A stretch of DNA of 64,000 bases, taken from NCBI GenBank assembly GCA_023715865.1, contig JAMBOW010000001.1, positions 930,001 through 994,000 of the forward strand, read 5' to 3'. Of this stretch, positions 9,788 through 18,040 are shown one piece after another. The notes under the pieces were generated by a model. That model was not told the origin of the DNA. It searched no databases and saw only the letters and a program-made list of their open reading frames with translations. The translations under genes and the position numbers were made by a program. Position 1 is the stretch's first letter; every line of letters begins with the position of its first letter. Source of the DNA: Neobacillus mesonae. GTDB taxonomy: Bacteria > Bacillota > Bacilli > Paenibacillales > Paenibacillaceae.

Positions 9788-10237
9788 GTGGAAGATAAAC
9801 AAATTCAATTATCCTTGCATTCTTCAGCAGATGAAATTTATGTGTTTGTTGATAAACAACGAATGGTTCAGGCACTATATAACGTTATCATTAATTCGAT
9901 TCAGTACACGAACAACGGAGGACAGATCCAAATCCGAATAGAACAAATAGATAATAATCATCAACAGAATGAGTTTGTCCAAATTATAGTCGAAGATAAC
10001 GGAATCGGAATACAGGAAGAAGATATCCCTTATATTTTCAATCGATTTTACAGGGCGGACCATTCCAGAACTCGTCCTCATGGCGGTACTGGGCTTGGTC
10101 TTGCTATTGCAGAGCAAAATATTCTTGTACATCAGGGTAATATCAAAGTAAACAGTGTGGCAGGTAGAGGAACGGTGTTTACTGTAAATCTTCCAACATC
10201 AACAGTAGGCAAGTATAGAGCTATAGATAATTTATAA
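9788..10237 (+). pseudogene. Sensor histidine kinase, C-terminal ATPase fragment
   Basis: The 149 residues are the ATP-binding domain of a HisKA-type sensor kinase: N box NVIINSIQYT, G1 box DNGIGI, F box IFNRFYRAD and G2 box GGTGLGLAIA. The sensor, membrane and phospho-accepting His regions are absent, and the fragment begins right where the oppositely oriented oxidase fragment ends. No ribosome binding site fits the first ATG and no response regulator lies nearby. An intact gene would encode about 450-500 residues. I read it as a remnant left by a deletion or inversion. It could at most make an orphan ATPase domain. Confidence 0.75.
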
Positions 10238-10337
10238 ATTTGGATGCTACTAATGATGAATTCCAAGGATAGAAATCTACGCACAATCGTAATGATTCGC
10301 ATAAAATGCATTATGAATCAACAAGGAGGTGAAGGCT

Positions 10338-10454
10338 ATGTTGTTTCATAACCGCAAAAAGAAAATCAAAGTGGTTGTACTCAAACCAGGTCAGAAAGTA
10401 CTGGTGGTGTGTAAACATAAACATCACAAAAAAAGAAATCATGGATGTGCGTGA
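10338..10454 (+). CDS. Small basic Cys/His-containing protein, 38 aa
   Basis: A short frame begins at ATG 10338 behind a near-perfect ribosome binding site (AAGGAGGTGA, 7 bp away). The peptide starts MLFHNRKKKIKVVVLKPG, is rich in Lys and His, and ends in a His/Lys cluster with two Cys residues (C25 and C37). I do not recognise a family. The ribosome binding site and the hairpin about 90 bp downstream (10546-10586) make a self-contained transcript plausible. Small basic proteins of this kind occur in spore formers, some in the spore coat, but that link is only a guess. It could also be a chance frame. Confidence 0.5.
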   Translation: MLFHNRKKKIKVVVLKPGQKVLVVCKHKHHKKRNHGCA

Positions 10455-10545
10455 CTTGAAGCTTCAAAATCATCTTGTAATGCATCTTCGAGGTAAGCAT
10501 GCCTGAATTAAACTAAACATTAAAGATATGATTCTTCTACTTTAT

Positions 10546-10586
10546 AAAGGCTTAGCTCTGGGTAAACATCAGGAGTTAAGCCTTTT
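10546..10586 (+). terminator. Terminator hairpin
   Basis: AAAGGCTTA (10546-10554) pairs with TAAGCCTTT (10577-10585), with additional GCTC/GGAG pairing inside, followed by a short T-run. It follows the small basic protein gene and precedes the kinase-like gene. Confidence 0.6.
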
Positions 10587-10678
10587 AAGCAATGAAGATG
10601 AGAAGAATCTATTTTTGTCAAGAAACACAAAACCCTAGGTCATTATTTGAAATAGAATTTAATGAGGGGGTGAATGAT

Positions 10679-11080
10679 TTGAGACAAATTAAAAGATTAA
10701 GTAAAGGAAGTACTAGACAGGTTTATGATTTAGGAAACGGTACGATTCTGAAATTAGCTGTGAATAGTAAAGGGTTCCAATGTAACAAGTCCGAGGTATT
10801 AACATATTTAAAAGCCCCTATACAACTCAAGAGATACTTAGGTTATATTATTTCGTATGAAGAGAACTATCAATGGCTCATAATGAAGAAATATTATTCC
10901 CCACTCCCTCAGAACAATATCTCACTGAAACGAGTGAAAAGACTACAGCATATATTTCGTGTCTATGGTATTACCCCTCGCGATATCCTTAGGAAAAGTG
11001 GTCCAAATTATAATAATCTCAGGATGAATAAATATAAACAGATCGTCATTATTGATTATGGTAAATTTATTACGGAATAA
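10679..11080 (+). CDS. Small protein-kinase-like protein
   Basis: About 133 residues from a TTG start at 10679, chosen because GAGGGGGTG lies 7 bp upstream; an in-frame ATG at 10592 has no ribosome binding site and sits next to a terminator. The N-terminus has a glycine-rich, kinase-like nucleotide-binding strand (KGSTRQVYDLGNGTILKLA), with the final Lys a candidate for the ATP-contacting residue. The C-terminus ends IVIIDYGKF, resembling the metal-binding DFG/DYG segment. A clear HRD-type catalytic loop is not visible, and the protein is half the size of a kinase domain, so it is either degenerate or a minimal kinase. Its substrate is unknown. A hairpin follows at 11128. Confidence 0.55.
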   Translation: MRQIKRLSKGSTRQVYDLGNGTILKLAVNSKGFQCNKSEVLTYLKAPIQLKRYLGYIISYEENYQWLIMKKYYSPLPQNNISLKRVKRLQHIFRVYGITPRDILRKSGPNYNNLRMNKYKQIVIIDYGKFITE

Positions 11081-11127
11081 AGAATGGAATGACTTTACAT
11101 TCATATTCACAATCGTTCATCTAAAAT

Positions 11128-11156
11128 AGCCACTAAGGACAATGCTCTTAGTGGCT
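11128..11156 (+). terminator. Terminator hairpin
   Basis: AGCCACTAAG (11128-11137) pairs with CTTAGTGGCT (11147-11156), a 10-bp perfect stem with a 9-nt loop. It ends the kinase-like gene 48 bp upstream and overlaps the SLH remnant on the other strand. Confidence 0.7.
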
Positions 11157-11243
11157 TCTTATAGTCATTACTGCTTCTGCTCGAGTGGCCGTCTGCATTG
11201 GTGCAAATCCGTCTCTGCCAATCCAACAAGTATAACCCTTGCA
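11148..11243 (-). pseudogene. Remnant of an SLH-domain gene
   Basis: The minus strand encodes GRDGFAPMQTATRAEAVMTI followed shortly by a stop. F-x-P...TRAEA is the signature of the end of an SLH motif, the S-layer anchoring unit. There is no start codon or ribosome binding site and only about 30 codons are readable. It is a leftover of a larger gene, consistent with the other broken genes at 9.4-10.2 kb. Confidence 0.55.
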
Positions 11244-11336
11244 TTCAGTCGAATCGGCATGGAACGTCTTTTTCCTCTGGTTTTGGATTTACTCTGTCAT
11301 TTGATTCAGAAAGGATCAGCGGTTGAAGGATGCCAC

Positions 11337-12557
11337 CTAATCTTCTTCTAACATGGCAAGTGGACTAAAAGACTCGTAATGGATATCTTCTTTAGGAACG
11401 TTAAGTTGCCGCAGCAATTTTGCAATGCTTTCCATAAAGGGTACAGAACCACAGAAGTAATATTCGGCCGATCCGGCAGGCTTAACGGATAACAACACAT
11501 CAAGGTCAATACGCCCTTCTTTATCGTAAAGATGAGCTGTCCGGTCCTCTTCGGTTGGCGAATCATAACATACATACGACCTTACATGGTTTTTTGTCCT
11601 TGCAAGCTCAGCAATATCGGTTTGAAACGTGTGTCTTTTGCTATTTGATGTTGCATGCACGAAGGTGACTTCGCGCTGCGGCCGCGTGTTAACAATCTCG
11701 TTCAACATACTATATAGTGGGGTGATCCCGATTCCTCCACTGATGAGAACAACCGGTCGTTCATTCGAGTGCAGGATGAAGTCGCCTGCGGGAGCGGAGA
11801 ATAGTAAGGAGTCTCCTTCCTGTACTTGGTCATGCAGATAATGAGATACTATACCTTCCGGATCTTGATGGACGGCATCTTCCCTCTTAACGGATATACG
11901 AAAATAGTTTTGGCCGGGCGCTTCAGACAGACTGTAGTGGCGAAAATGAGTATAAGGTTGTCCTGGGATTTCAGCTTTTATCGTCAAGTACTGACCTGCC
12001 TTAAAAACGGGTATAGCCCTACCATCTTCTGGCTTGAGATAGAAGTTAGCAACCTCTTCCGTCTCCCTTTCCTTCTTCTCCACGATAAATCGGCGAAAAC
12101 CAGACCAGCCGCCTGGCTGGGATTCCGCCTCCTTGTACAATTCATCTTCCAGCCGAATAAAGGCATCCGCAATATAGCCATAAGCTTGTCCCCATGCATC
12201 GATAATCTCATCTGTGGCAGCATCTCCAAGGACAACTTTCACGGCTTCGAGCAGTGTTTCTCCAACGATCGGATACTGATCCGCTTTAATCCCTAATGAC
12301 CTGTGCTTCTCGGAAATCCTTCTGATAACCGAATTAAGGGACTCAAGGTCAGTAATGTGTTCACCTGCAGCATAAACGACATAACCTAAGGCTTCTTGTT
12401 GAATACCTCTTTTTTGATTGGACTGATTAAAAAGATTAAGTAAGTCAGGCACCTTGTTAAAAAGCATTTCATAAAACTGCTTCCCAATTTCATGGCTATG
12501 CAATTTGAGAACTGGTGCTGATGATTTCACAATTTCAATAGTTTTGGCATCAAGCAT
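11337..12557 (-). CDS. hmp: Flavohaemoprotein (nitric oxide dioxygenase)
   Basis: The 406-residue product has the full Hmp layout. A globin domain (about 1-135) has the proximal haem His in EKHRSLGIKADQYPIVGE. An FAD-binding domain (about 150-255) has FRHYSLS, matching the RxYS motif. An NAD(P)H-binding domain (about 260-400) has ISGGIGITPLYSML and CGSVPFM. It oxidises NO to nitrate with O2 and NAD(P)H in the cytosol and protects against nitrosative stress. The start is set at ATG 12557 (MLDAKTIEIVKSSAP), as in family members, rather than the in-frame start 13 codons upstream. Its role fits the nitrate respiration genes at 52-64 kb, since nitrite reduction yields NO. A GGGTATTCCT sequence at 12623-12632 weakly resembles the boxes at narG and narK. 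Confidence 0.93.
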   Translation of the reverse strand: MLDAKTIEIVKSSAPVLKLHSHEIGKQFYEMLFNKVPDLLNLFNQSNQKRGIQQEALGYVVYAAGEHITDLESLNSVIRRISEKHRSLGIKADQYPIVGETLLEAVKVVLGDAATDEIIDAWGQAYGYIADAFIRLEDELYKEAESQPGGWSGFRRFIVEKKERETEEVANFYLKPEDGRAIPVFKAGQYLTIKAEIPGQPYTHFRHYSLSEAPGQNYFRISVKREDAVHQDPEGIVSHYLHDQVQEGDSLLFSAPAGDFILHSNERPVVLISGGIGITPLYSMLNEIVNTRPQREVTFVHATSNSKRHTFQTDIAELARTKNHVRSYVCYDSPTEEDRTAHLYDKEGRIDLDVLLSVKPAGSAEYYFCGSVPFMESIAKLLRQLNVPKEDIHYESFSPLAMLEED

Positions 12558-12801
12558 GTATCCTAAAGACCCCTTCCACTTGGATGTTTTACCCAATATG
12601 TAGTATTGCTATATAGGATACAGGGTATTCCTTATTAAATACTTGTATGGATATTAATTCTTTGGATGAAAATCCGAAATCCTTCTCTCCATGAAACCTT
12701 GTACTTTTCGTCTTCCAAATGTTTGTTCTCGAAATTGCTTAAATGATCTGCCAAGACTCATTCATGCAATAATTCAAGATCACGTAGTCTCTTTTAAAGA
12801 A

Positions 12802-13695
12802 CTATAAACTATAATTGAGGTTCTCAAAATTTGTTTTTGCCATAAGTACTTGCTCCATCGTTTCATCAAATCCCAGTCTCTCGAGCAAGCTGAGCTGCAG
12901 TGTTTTTGAAGCCGGAATGTTAAATGCCGTACGTTTGCAGACAAGCCCCGGCTGCCATATCTCCTTAAGAATAGCGGAGAGGACTGCCTTTTCGTCAACG
13001 TCTCCTGGAGCTGTTTCAAGACGGTACAGCGTAATTCCCGCTACGTTTCCAGTAGAGTCGTAATTTCTTCGGATTAGACCGTAGCCGACGATTTGATTTT
13101 CTTTGGCAGCGAGAACACATTCCCCGCTCCTTAAGCTTTGCAGACCAGCCTGCCAAACATCAGAGGCTTGGTACCAAGGAATTGCAGCTGCTTCTGCGGC
13201 AGGGCATCTGTTAATGTCATATGTATTATCTTCTGGCACTAAAGCAATCGCATTGAGTTTATTGCAAGTAAGCAGCTTTAAACGATCAATAACGGAATAA
13301 CCTTGTCCCTTATAAAGTTGAATAGCGCTCCTATTGCTGCTAATGGCTTCCAATGTTGCGAGCTTGACCTCTTCCGCTTTGTAAAGCGCTTGATTGTACT
13401 CCATGAGAGCTTTACCCATACCGCGTCCTCGGAATGCAGGCATGACTGCTGTCCCTCCATTCCAGGCAGTCAAGCTTCCTCCGACCTGACGAAATCCATT
13501 CATTACAATAGCCGCTGGCACCTCATCAGCGTAACATGCGAATGATCGTTCCAATGACAGTCCTTCGTTTGCGACTCTGTCGATGAACCGGTCCAGCGGC
13601 ATGGAAGCGTCCACCAAATAATCCTTAAATGATCGATTCCACAGCTCAGATACCATATTAACCGATAGCTCGCTTAAAGGTTTATATGTAATCAT
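12802..13695 (-). CDS. GNAT family N-acetyltransferase
   Basis: A 297-residue protein whose first half carries a GNAT acetyl-CoA-binding fold; the pyrophosphate-binding A motif reads GTAVMPAFRGRGMGKALM at about residues 80-98. The second half (from about residue 160) looks like a second, degenerate GNAT-like region, as in two-domain acetyltransferases. The acceptor substrate cannot be told from sequence. ATG 13695 has an AAGGAGC ribosome binding site. The next gene on this strand (the lipoprotein) is separated by a terminator-type hairpin, so it is probably a single-gene transcript. Confidence 0.8.
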   Translation of the reverse strand: MITYKPLSELSVNMVSELWNRSFKDYLVDASMPLDRFIDRVANEGLSLERSFACYADEVPAAIVMNGFRQVGGSLTAWNGGTAVMPAFRGRGMGKALMEYNQALYKAEEVKLATLEAISSNRSAIQLYKGQGYSVIDRLKLLTCNKLNAIALVPEDNTYDINRCPAAEAAAIPWYQASDVWQAGLQSLRSGECVLAAKENQIVGYGLIRRNYDSTGNVAGITLYRLETAPGDVDEKAVLSAILKEIWQPGLVCKRTAFNIPASKTLQLSLLERLGFDETMEQVLMAKTNFENLNYSL

Positions 13696-13829
13696 CTTAT
13701 TTGCTCCTTCTTTTCTTACATATTTTCTTGCGACAGTTTATGAGAATCGAATTTTAAGCCTTAAATGAATCCTTACAATACATTTATTAGAGATAACTAT
13801 TAAACTTACCTGCCCAATAGTTAAATTTA

Positions 13830-13863
13830 AATGGAGCAGCTGCCAACCGGCAACTGCTCCATT
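13830..13863. terminator. Repeat-family hairpin, copy B
   Basis: AATGGAGCAG and CTGCTCCATT form the stem, with TGCC/GGCA pairing inside around an AACC loop. It lies 40 bp downstream of the lipoprotein gene (minus strand) and probably terminates it. It is one of the dispersed elements of this window. Confidence 0.75.
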
Positions 13864-13902
13864 ATGTTCTTTACTCACGTTCCCGTTAATGGAACAGAAA
13901 TC

Positions 13903-14286
13903 TCACTTTGAGAGGACCACTAAATCTTCACCAATCATCTTTGTACCTTCATAGATAACACCATGGTCATAACTGTTGATATCAAAAAAACCATTGTAAT
14001 AATCCCAGACATCTGAACGATTCGAAAACTTAGCGGTAGCGTCTAGAATACGTTGGAATAATGTAGTTGCTTCAGCTTCTGTAACATTCCCCTCAACCAT
14101 TAGTCTGAATTTAATATCTTTATTACCATCAAAAGAAGAAGCTGTAGTAGTTATCTCTTCAAGATTTCTTAAATAGTCCTCGGACTTTCCAACTGCATCG
14201 CTAATGTCAATGCTTGTATCCTGACTGCAGGATATAATTATAAATAATGAAATTACTGAGAGGATGGACAATATCTTTCTACTCAT
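13903..14286 (-). CDS. Putative lipoprotein, unknown function
   Basis: A 127-residue product with a lipoprotein signal peptide: basic start (MSRKI), hydrophobic core (LSVISLFIII) and lipobox IISC, so Cys near residue 19 would be lipidated and the protein held outside the cell membrane. The mature part is acidic and has no family I recognise; its middle (FRLMVEGNVTEAEATTLFQRILDA) suggests a small alpha/beta fold. GGAGGTG precedes the ATG at 14286, and a TTG one codon upstream is equally possible. It stands between an AraC gene upstream on the same strand and a terminator hairpin downstream. Confidence 0.7.
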   Translation of the reverse strand: MSRKILSILSVISLFIIISCSQDTSIDISDAVGKSEDYLRNLEEITTTASSFDGNKDIKFRLMVEGNVTEAEATTLFQRILDATAKFSNRSDVWDYYNGFFDINSYDHGVIYEGTKMIGEDLVVLSK

Positions 14287-14438
14287 CAATTTAGCACCTC
14301 CATTTCTCTGGAATAACTATAAGTTTTTTGAAAGAGGGCTCGATGAATTGCTCACCATATGATACCACATATTGGAACTAAACTACCTGTTAGCTCAGTG
14401 CAGTCTGTTTCTACTACACGTATTTAGAAAGAACTAAC

Positions 14439-15326
14439 CTACTCATTGTTTAACTTTCTGAATTCTTTAGGTGTTATCTTATACTGTTTTCTAAATGACT
14501 GGATAAAATTATTGACATGATTGAATCCTACACGTTGTGATATTTCAGTAACCGAATAGCCCGTTGACAGTAATAACTCACTCCCCTTTTTAATGCGATA
14601 CTTAATTAAATAATCATAAGGGGTGATGTGAATGGTTTTTTTAAAGCTGCGGGAGCACTCTGAAACACTTAAATGTGCCACATCAGCTATTTCCTTTAAT
14701 GTAATGTTGTCGACGTAGTTTTTATGGATAAAGCTCAGCATTAATTGAAGTCTCTCCTGCTGAAGCTTGTTGTACTTAGGCACTTCTTCCGAAGTAAGTG
14801 AAATATTCGAAATGAAAATGAACCATAATTGAGCGGTTTTAATGGATATCTCATATTCCCATCCCCATTTTTTTATATCATATTTCTGTTTCATCTCCCA
14901 AAGCAATTCTAGTATTTCATCCTGCCATTGGATCCCCCCATTAATGACATATGACAATAAGTATGAATTGGTATAAGGATATACATATTTCTTTTCCATC
15001 GCGTTGTTTGCATACAAGGCCAGATGCTTTTCTGGAAAAGCAAAGCTAACATACTGACCATTAGGTGTAATTTGAGTGGCTATGTGAAGTACGCCCTTGT
15101 TGATTAGAATGGCCTGCCCCGTTTCTAACTCATGATCAATACCGTTCACTTGCATGATGAGTTTTCCATTTGTCACTAAAGAAATTTGTAATTCTTCATG
15201 CCAATGCAGGTCGTTAAAGCCTCTGCCTTCAGGGATCGTTTCATGAGCAGAGACGTTATAGACGATATAGGGAAATGTTTCGTCTGGGTATAAAATTGTA
15301 TTGTGTAATGATTGTTGTTTCATCAT
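14439..15326 (-). CDS. AraC family transcriptional regulator with cupin sensor domain
   Basis: The 295 residues comprise an N-terminal AraC-type cupin sensor domain (about 1-150; FNDLHWHEELQISLV is typical) and a C-terminal pair of helix-turn-helix motifs (about 195-293: ITLKEIADVAHLSVSECSRSFKK, then GYSVTEISQRVGFNHVNNFIQSFRK). Members bind small ligands, often sugars or aromatic compounds, and activate neighbouring genes. The divergent neighbour at 15500 encodes a tRNA-editing-type protein, so the target is not obvious. The ATG at 15326 follows GAAGGAGC. Confidence 0.9.
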   Translation of the reverse strand: MMKQQSLHNTILYPDETFPYIVYNVSAHETIPEGRGFNDLHWHEELQISLVTNGKLIMQVNGIDHELETGQAILINKGVLHIATQITPNGQYVSFAFPEKHLALYANNAMEKKYVYPYTNSYLLSYVINGGIQWQDEILELLWEMKQKYDIKKWGWEYEISIKTAQLWFIFISNISLTSEEVPKYNKLQQERLQLMLSFIHKNYVDNITLKEIADVAHLSVSECSRSFKKTIHITPYDYLIKYRIKKGSELLLSTGYSVTEISQRVGFNHVNNFIQSFRKQYKITPKEFRKLNNE

Positions 15327-15499
15327 GTTGCTCCTTCTCTTATGACGATATATATATATTATTTAAAGATATTATTGAAGAATATGTTCATTAACAGTGA
15401 TATTATTATACCCAGCTTAGGCCAGCAAGTTACAATTCTGTGCACAGATATCGATCATCTATGATACGTAAAATTTCAGTGAAAGAGAGAGGAATACAC

Positions 15500-15988
15500 A
15501 TGTTAGACAAACAAGGCTTCTATGATCTTTTAAATCGCAATCATATAGTTTACGAGAGCTATGAACATCCAGCAGTATACACAATGGAGGAATTATACTC
15601 ACATGATATCCCGCATACAGAACATATCGTTAAAAACCTCTTCCTACGTGATGATAAAAAGCGAAACTACTATCTGGTTACAGTAGCTGGAACTAAGGGA
15701 GTGGATTTGAGAAGTTTAAGTGAAAAGATACCCAGCCGAAAACTAAGCTTTGCTAGTGAAAAATATTTATTAGAGTTCCTTGGATTAGAAAAAGGACATG
15801 TAAACCCTATGGGAGTCTTTAATAATATACAGAAAAACGTGATCGTCGTCTTTGACAAGGATCTAGTGGGTCAAAAAATTGGGATTCATCCTATGGAAAA
15901 TACTGCGACTGTATTCCTTAACTTTGAAGATGCTAAAAAGCTGATAGAGGATAACGGAAATAGTGTTGTAATGTGCGACCTTGATTAG
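15500..15988 (+). CDS. YbaK/ProX-type aminoacyl-tRNA deacylase domain protein
   Basis: A 162-residue single-domain protein of the prolyl-tRNA-synthetase-associated (YbaK/ProX) family. HIVKNLFLRDDKKRNYYLVT and VNPMGVFN match conserved blocks. Free-standing members hydrolyse mischarged tRNA such as Ala-tRNA(Pro) in the cytosol; the exact substrate here is inferred. The start is ATG 15500 with AGAGAGAGGA upstream; the longer frame from 15440 lacks a ribosome binding site. It is divergent from the AraC gene and ends before a bidirectional hairpin at 16071. Confidence 0.85.
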   Translation: MLDKQGFYDLLNRNHIVYESYEHPAVYTMEELYSHDIPHTEHIVKNLFLRDDKKRNYYLVTVAGTKGVDLRSLSEKIPSRKLSFASEKYLLEFLGLEKGHVNPMGVFNNIQKNVIVVFDKDLVGQKIGIHPMENTATVFLNFEDAKKLIEDNGNSVVMCDLD

Positions 15989-16070
15989 TTAATTAAACGA
16001 CAACCAGCTCTATCTCTTTAGTCCATCTGAAGATGGGTCCAGACGAGCACATCTCCATTAGCTTAATGAA

Positions 16071-16101
16071 AAAGCAGCAGATTACGTAGATCTGCTGCTT
16101 T
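16071..16101. terminator. Bidirectional terminator between convergent genes
   Basis: AAAGCAGCAGAT (16071-16082) and ATCTGCTGCTTT (16090-16101) form a perfect 12-bp stem with a 7-nt loop. It is preceded by CATTAGCTTAATGAA (16056-16070), the same leader segment seen in the dispersed repeat family. It separates the convergent deacylase and DUF3885 genes. Confidence 0.8.
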
Positions 16102-16111
16102 CCTAATTTGT

Positions 16112-17032
16112 TCAATTGGGTTCATTCCCAGTTGATCTTACAAAGCTCCATCCGGTGTAAATGCCATATTTTTTACCGTACATACTCATGAGATGCGTTT
16201 GATAATCAATAAGCGCTAAGGCTTCCGTTTTGGTAACTTTATACGTGACTTTGTCATTCGTCATGGCAATCCTTTGAATCTCGAACGATGTGTAGGCGAT
16301 TTCTTTTACAAACATACTGGCGTTTACGGTAGGGATCTCGAAATGATGCGATATGTGACAGGTATTATCTCGCTTAAGATTGATACCGGAATCAGCAACT
16401 TTTTTTTCATCAAATTCCCATCGAATCTTTCGTTCTTGTTCTGTTTCAACTATACCTGCGAGCCCTTCGGCAAATAGGCAGTCAATTTCATATCGGTTAT
16501 AGTCCAAAATCCAATTTCGGTAACAATGGTAAAAAGGCAAAAGAGTTTCCTTGTCGGAACTTAAAATATCACAGCCGCGATCGTCATACATATTAAACAT
16601 AATGTCTTTTGTTTTGTTGTACAGGTAAATCCGCCCGCCGGGCATCGGTTTACGCATGAAGTCCGAATTTACAATGCATTCAAGTACATATGGCATTCGG
16701 ATTTCTTTCGCTTTAACTTCAACGGTCGATTCTTTTGTGTTGAGATCATCATCTGATTCATCATATTCATATGGCAAAATACACAATCGCATTTTCTTTA
16801 CTTTTGTTTTGAAAAAACGCTTTAACCTTATGTGATTAACATGCACTTCATCCTTGCCGCAGCTGGAGCGATGGATAAATAACACATCATCCTCAGAATT
16901 AAAGATTGAACGATAAACATCACTCGCGCGACGAAGACTTTCGTGCCGATACTCCTCATCTTTTAAATTCTCAAGACCTAATTCAAAACGTAAGTATGGA
17001 TCATAATCTTGTATTTCTTTTAATATATTCAA
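16112..17032 (-). CDS. DUF3885 domain protein
   Basis: A 306-residue protein. The middle part (about 120-205) matches the DUF3885 pattern: GGRIYLYNKTKDIMFNMYDD, then RGCDILSSDKETLLPFY and NWILDYNRYEIDCLF. The family is common in Bacillus and Paenibacillus and has no known function. The C-terminal 100 residues are not recognised. There is no signal peptide or membrane segment, so it is probably cytosolic. It appears to start at TTG 17032 behind AGAAGGG. No operon partner is evident. Confidence 0.7.
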   Translation of the reverse strand: MNILKEIQDYDPYLRFELGLENLKDEEYRHESLRRASDVYRSIFNSEDDVLFIHRSSCGKDEVHVNHIRLKRFFKTKVKKMRLCILPYEYDESDDDLNTKESTVEVKAKEIRMPYVLECIVNSDFMRKPMPGGRIYLYNKTKDIMFNMYDDRGCDILSSDKETLLPFYHCYRNWILDYNRYEIDCLFAEGLAGIVETEQERKIRWEFDEKKVADSGINLKRDNTCHISHHFEIPTVNASMFVKEIAYTSFEIQRIAMTNDKVTYKVTKTEALALIDYQTHLMSMYGKKYGIYTGWSFVRSTGNEPN

Positions 17033-17192
17033 TACTGATAATCCCTTCTAGATGTAACTTTATTTACCTTACTATTAGTCCCCCAACAATCGTTTACAGT
17101 TAACTTGATCCCAACGTTCTTTCCGCATAAAAAAATAAATCAACTGATCTCTTAATTCTGCTTCTTTTTCAAAATCAAGCTTTTGCAGTAAG

Positions 17193-18022
17193 TTATACTG
17201 AAAAACCTAAGCACTGATATTGATGGATCCGTTTAAATTTCAATCGGAGTGCTAACTTATTAGACGCTTCATTGCTGAGAGAACAATCCCAATAGCAAGA
17301 ATAGCCATTTTGGACAATATCATTAACCACCAAACTTGCTAAATGAGTTCCTACCCCTCTTTGAAGACGCTTAGGAAGTGTTTCGATTCCAACTGCATGC
17401 TTTTCTTTTGTGACAAAGCTGGAGTAACAAACACCAACCACCTCAGAATCCTCGATTGCAGCATAACCATAACCTTTTTGATCGAAGTCCCCTTCTGTCT
17501 CCCAAAACTGATTAATATGATCATACACAAATTTCTTATTTGCGAAATCACGTATCTTCCATTCCTGAGAACGTAAATTCACCGCCCGAAAATCACCAGA
17601 AGGCTTCATCATGTTGGCTTCAAAACCTGATGATTCGTATACTATTTGATCCCAGGACTGCTGCGGTTCTCTTGAAGCAAATAACGAACTCAGATTCCAA
17701 TTAGCGTGATGGCCCGAAACCTCAAAATAGTCCATACCAAGCTGCTTCATTCTAGGTCCAATATTTGAAGTAACAAATTCATCAAGCTTATTGAGAGAAA
17801 AGCCTCATTTGTTTCGTCTCCAATAAGGTAAAACCCCTGCATTCCCTTACTCCAAACCAATGCAGTCTTTGGTGCGTCTGCTCGGTCCGAAAAAACCCAT
17901 CCGGGATTATTATTCTCCAGAATGGACAGTACTTCGGGGTAAGGATGTCCGTTATCAAGAAGGGAAATAGCTTTATAAAATTGACATCGTGTCAATTCAA
18001 ACATAACACGTACCACCTTCAC
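17193..18022 (-). pseudogene. GNAT acetyltransferase interrupted by a frameshift
   Basis: Two overlapping frames encode consecutive parts of one GNAT protein of about 270 residues. The upstream frame (17747-18022) gives the N-terminal domain up to GDETNEAFLS. After a one-base shift near 17800 the reading continues as LNKLDEFVTSNIGPRMKQLG in the second frame, which carries the acetyl-CoA-binding region (ETLPKRLQRGVGTHLASLVV) and ends at 17193. The shift lies at a short T-run, so a sequencing error is possible; otherwise the gene is inactivated. The APH-like kinase gene lies 18 bp upstream on the same strand, so the two may have formed an operon. Confidence 0.75.
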
Positions 18023-18040
18023 TAGTTCAATAAACGATTT

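Noticed and set aside
9669..9941. A plus-strand frame across the oxidase/kinase junction
   Set aside because: It shows no family resemblance and is opposite or out of frame to the two recognisable fragments.
12623..12632. GGGTATTCCT upstream of hmp as a third NreC-like box
   Set aside because: It is only a partial match, has no partner 24 bp away and the distance to a -10 does not fit the narG/narK layout.
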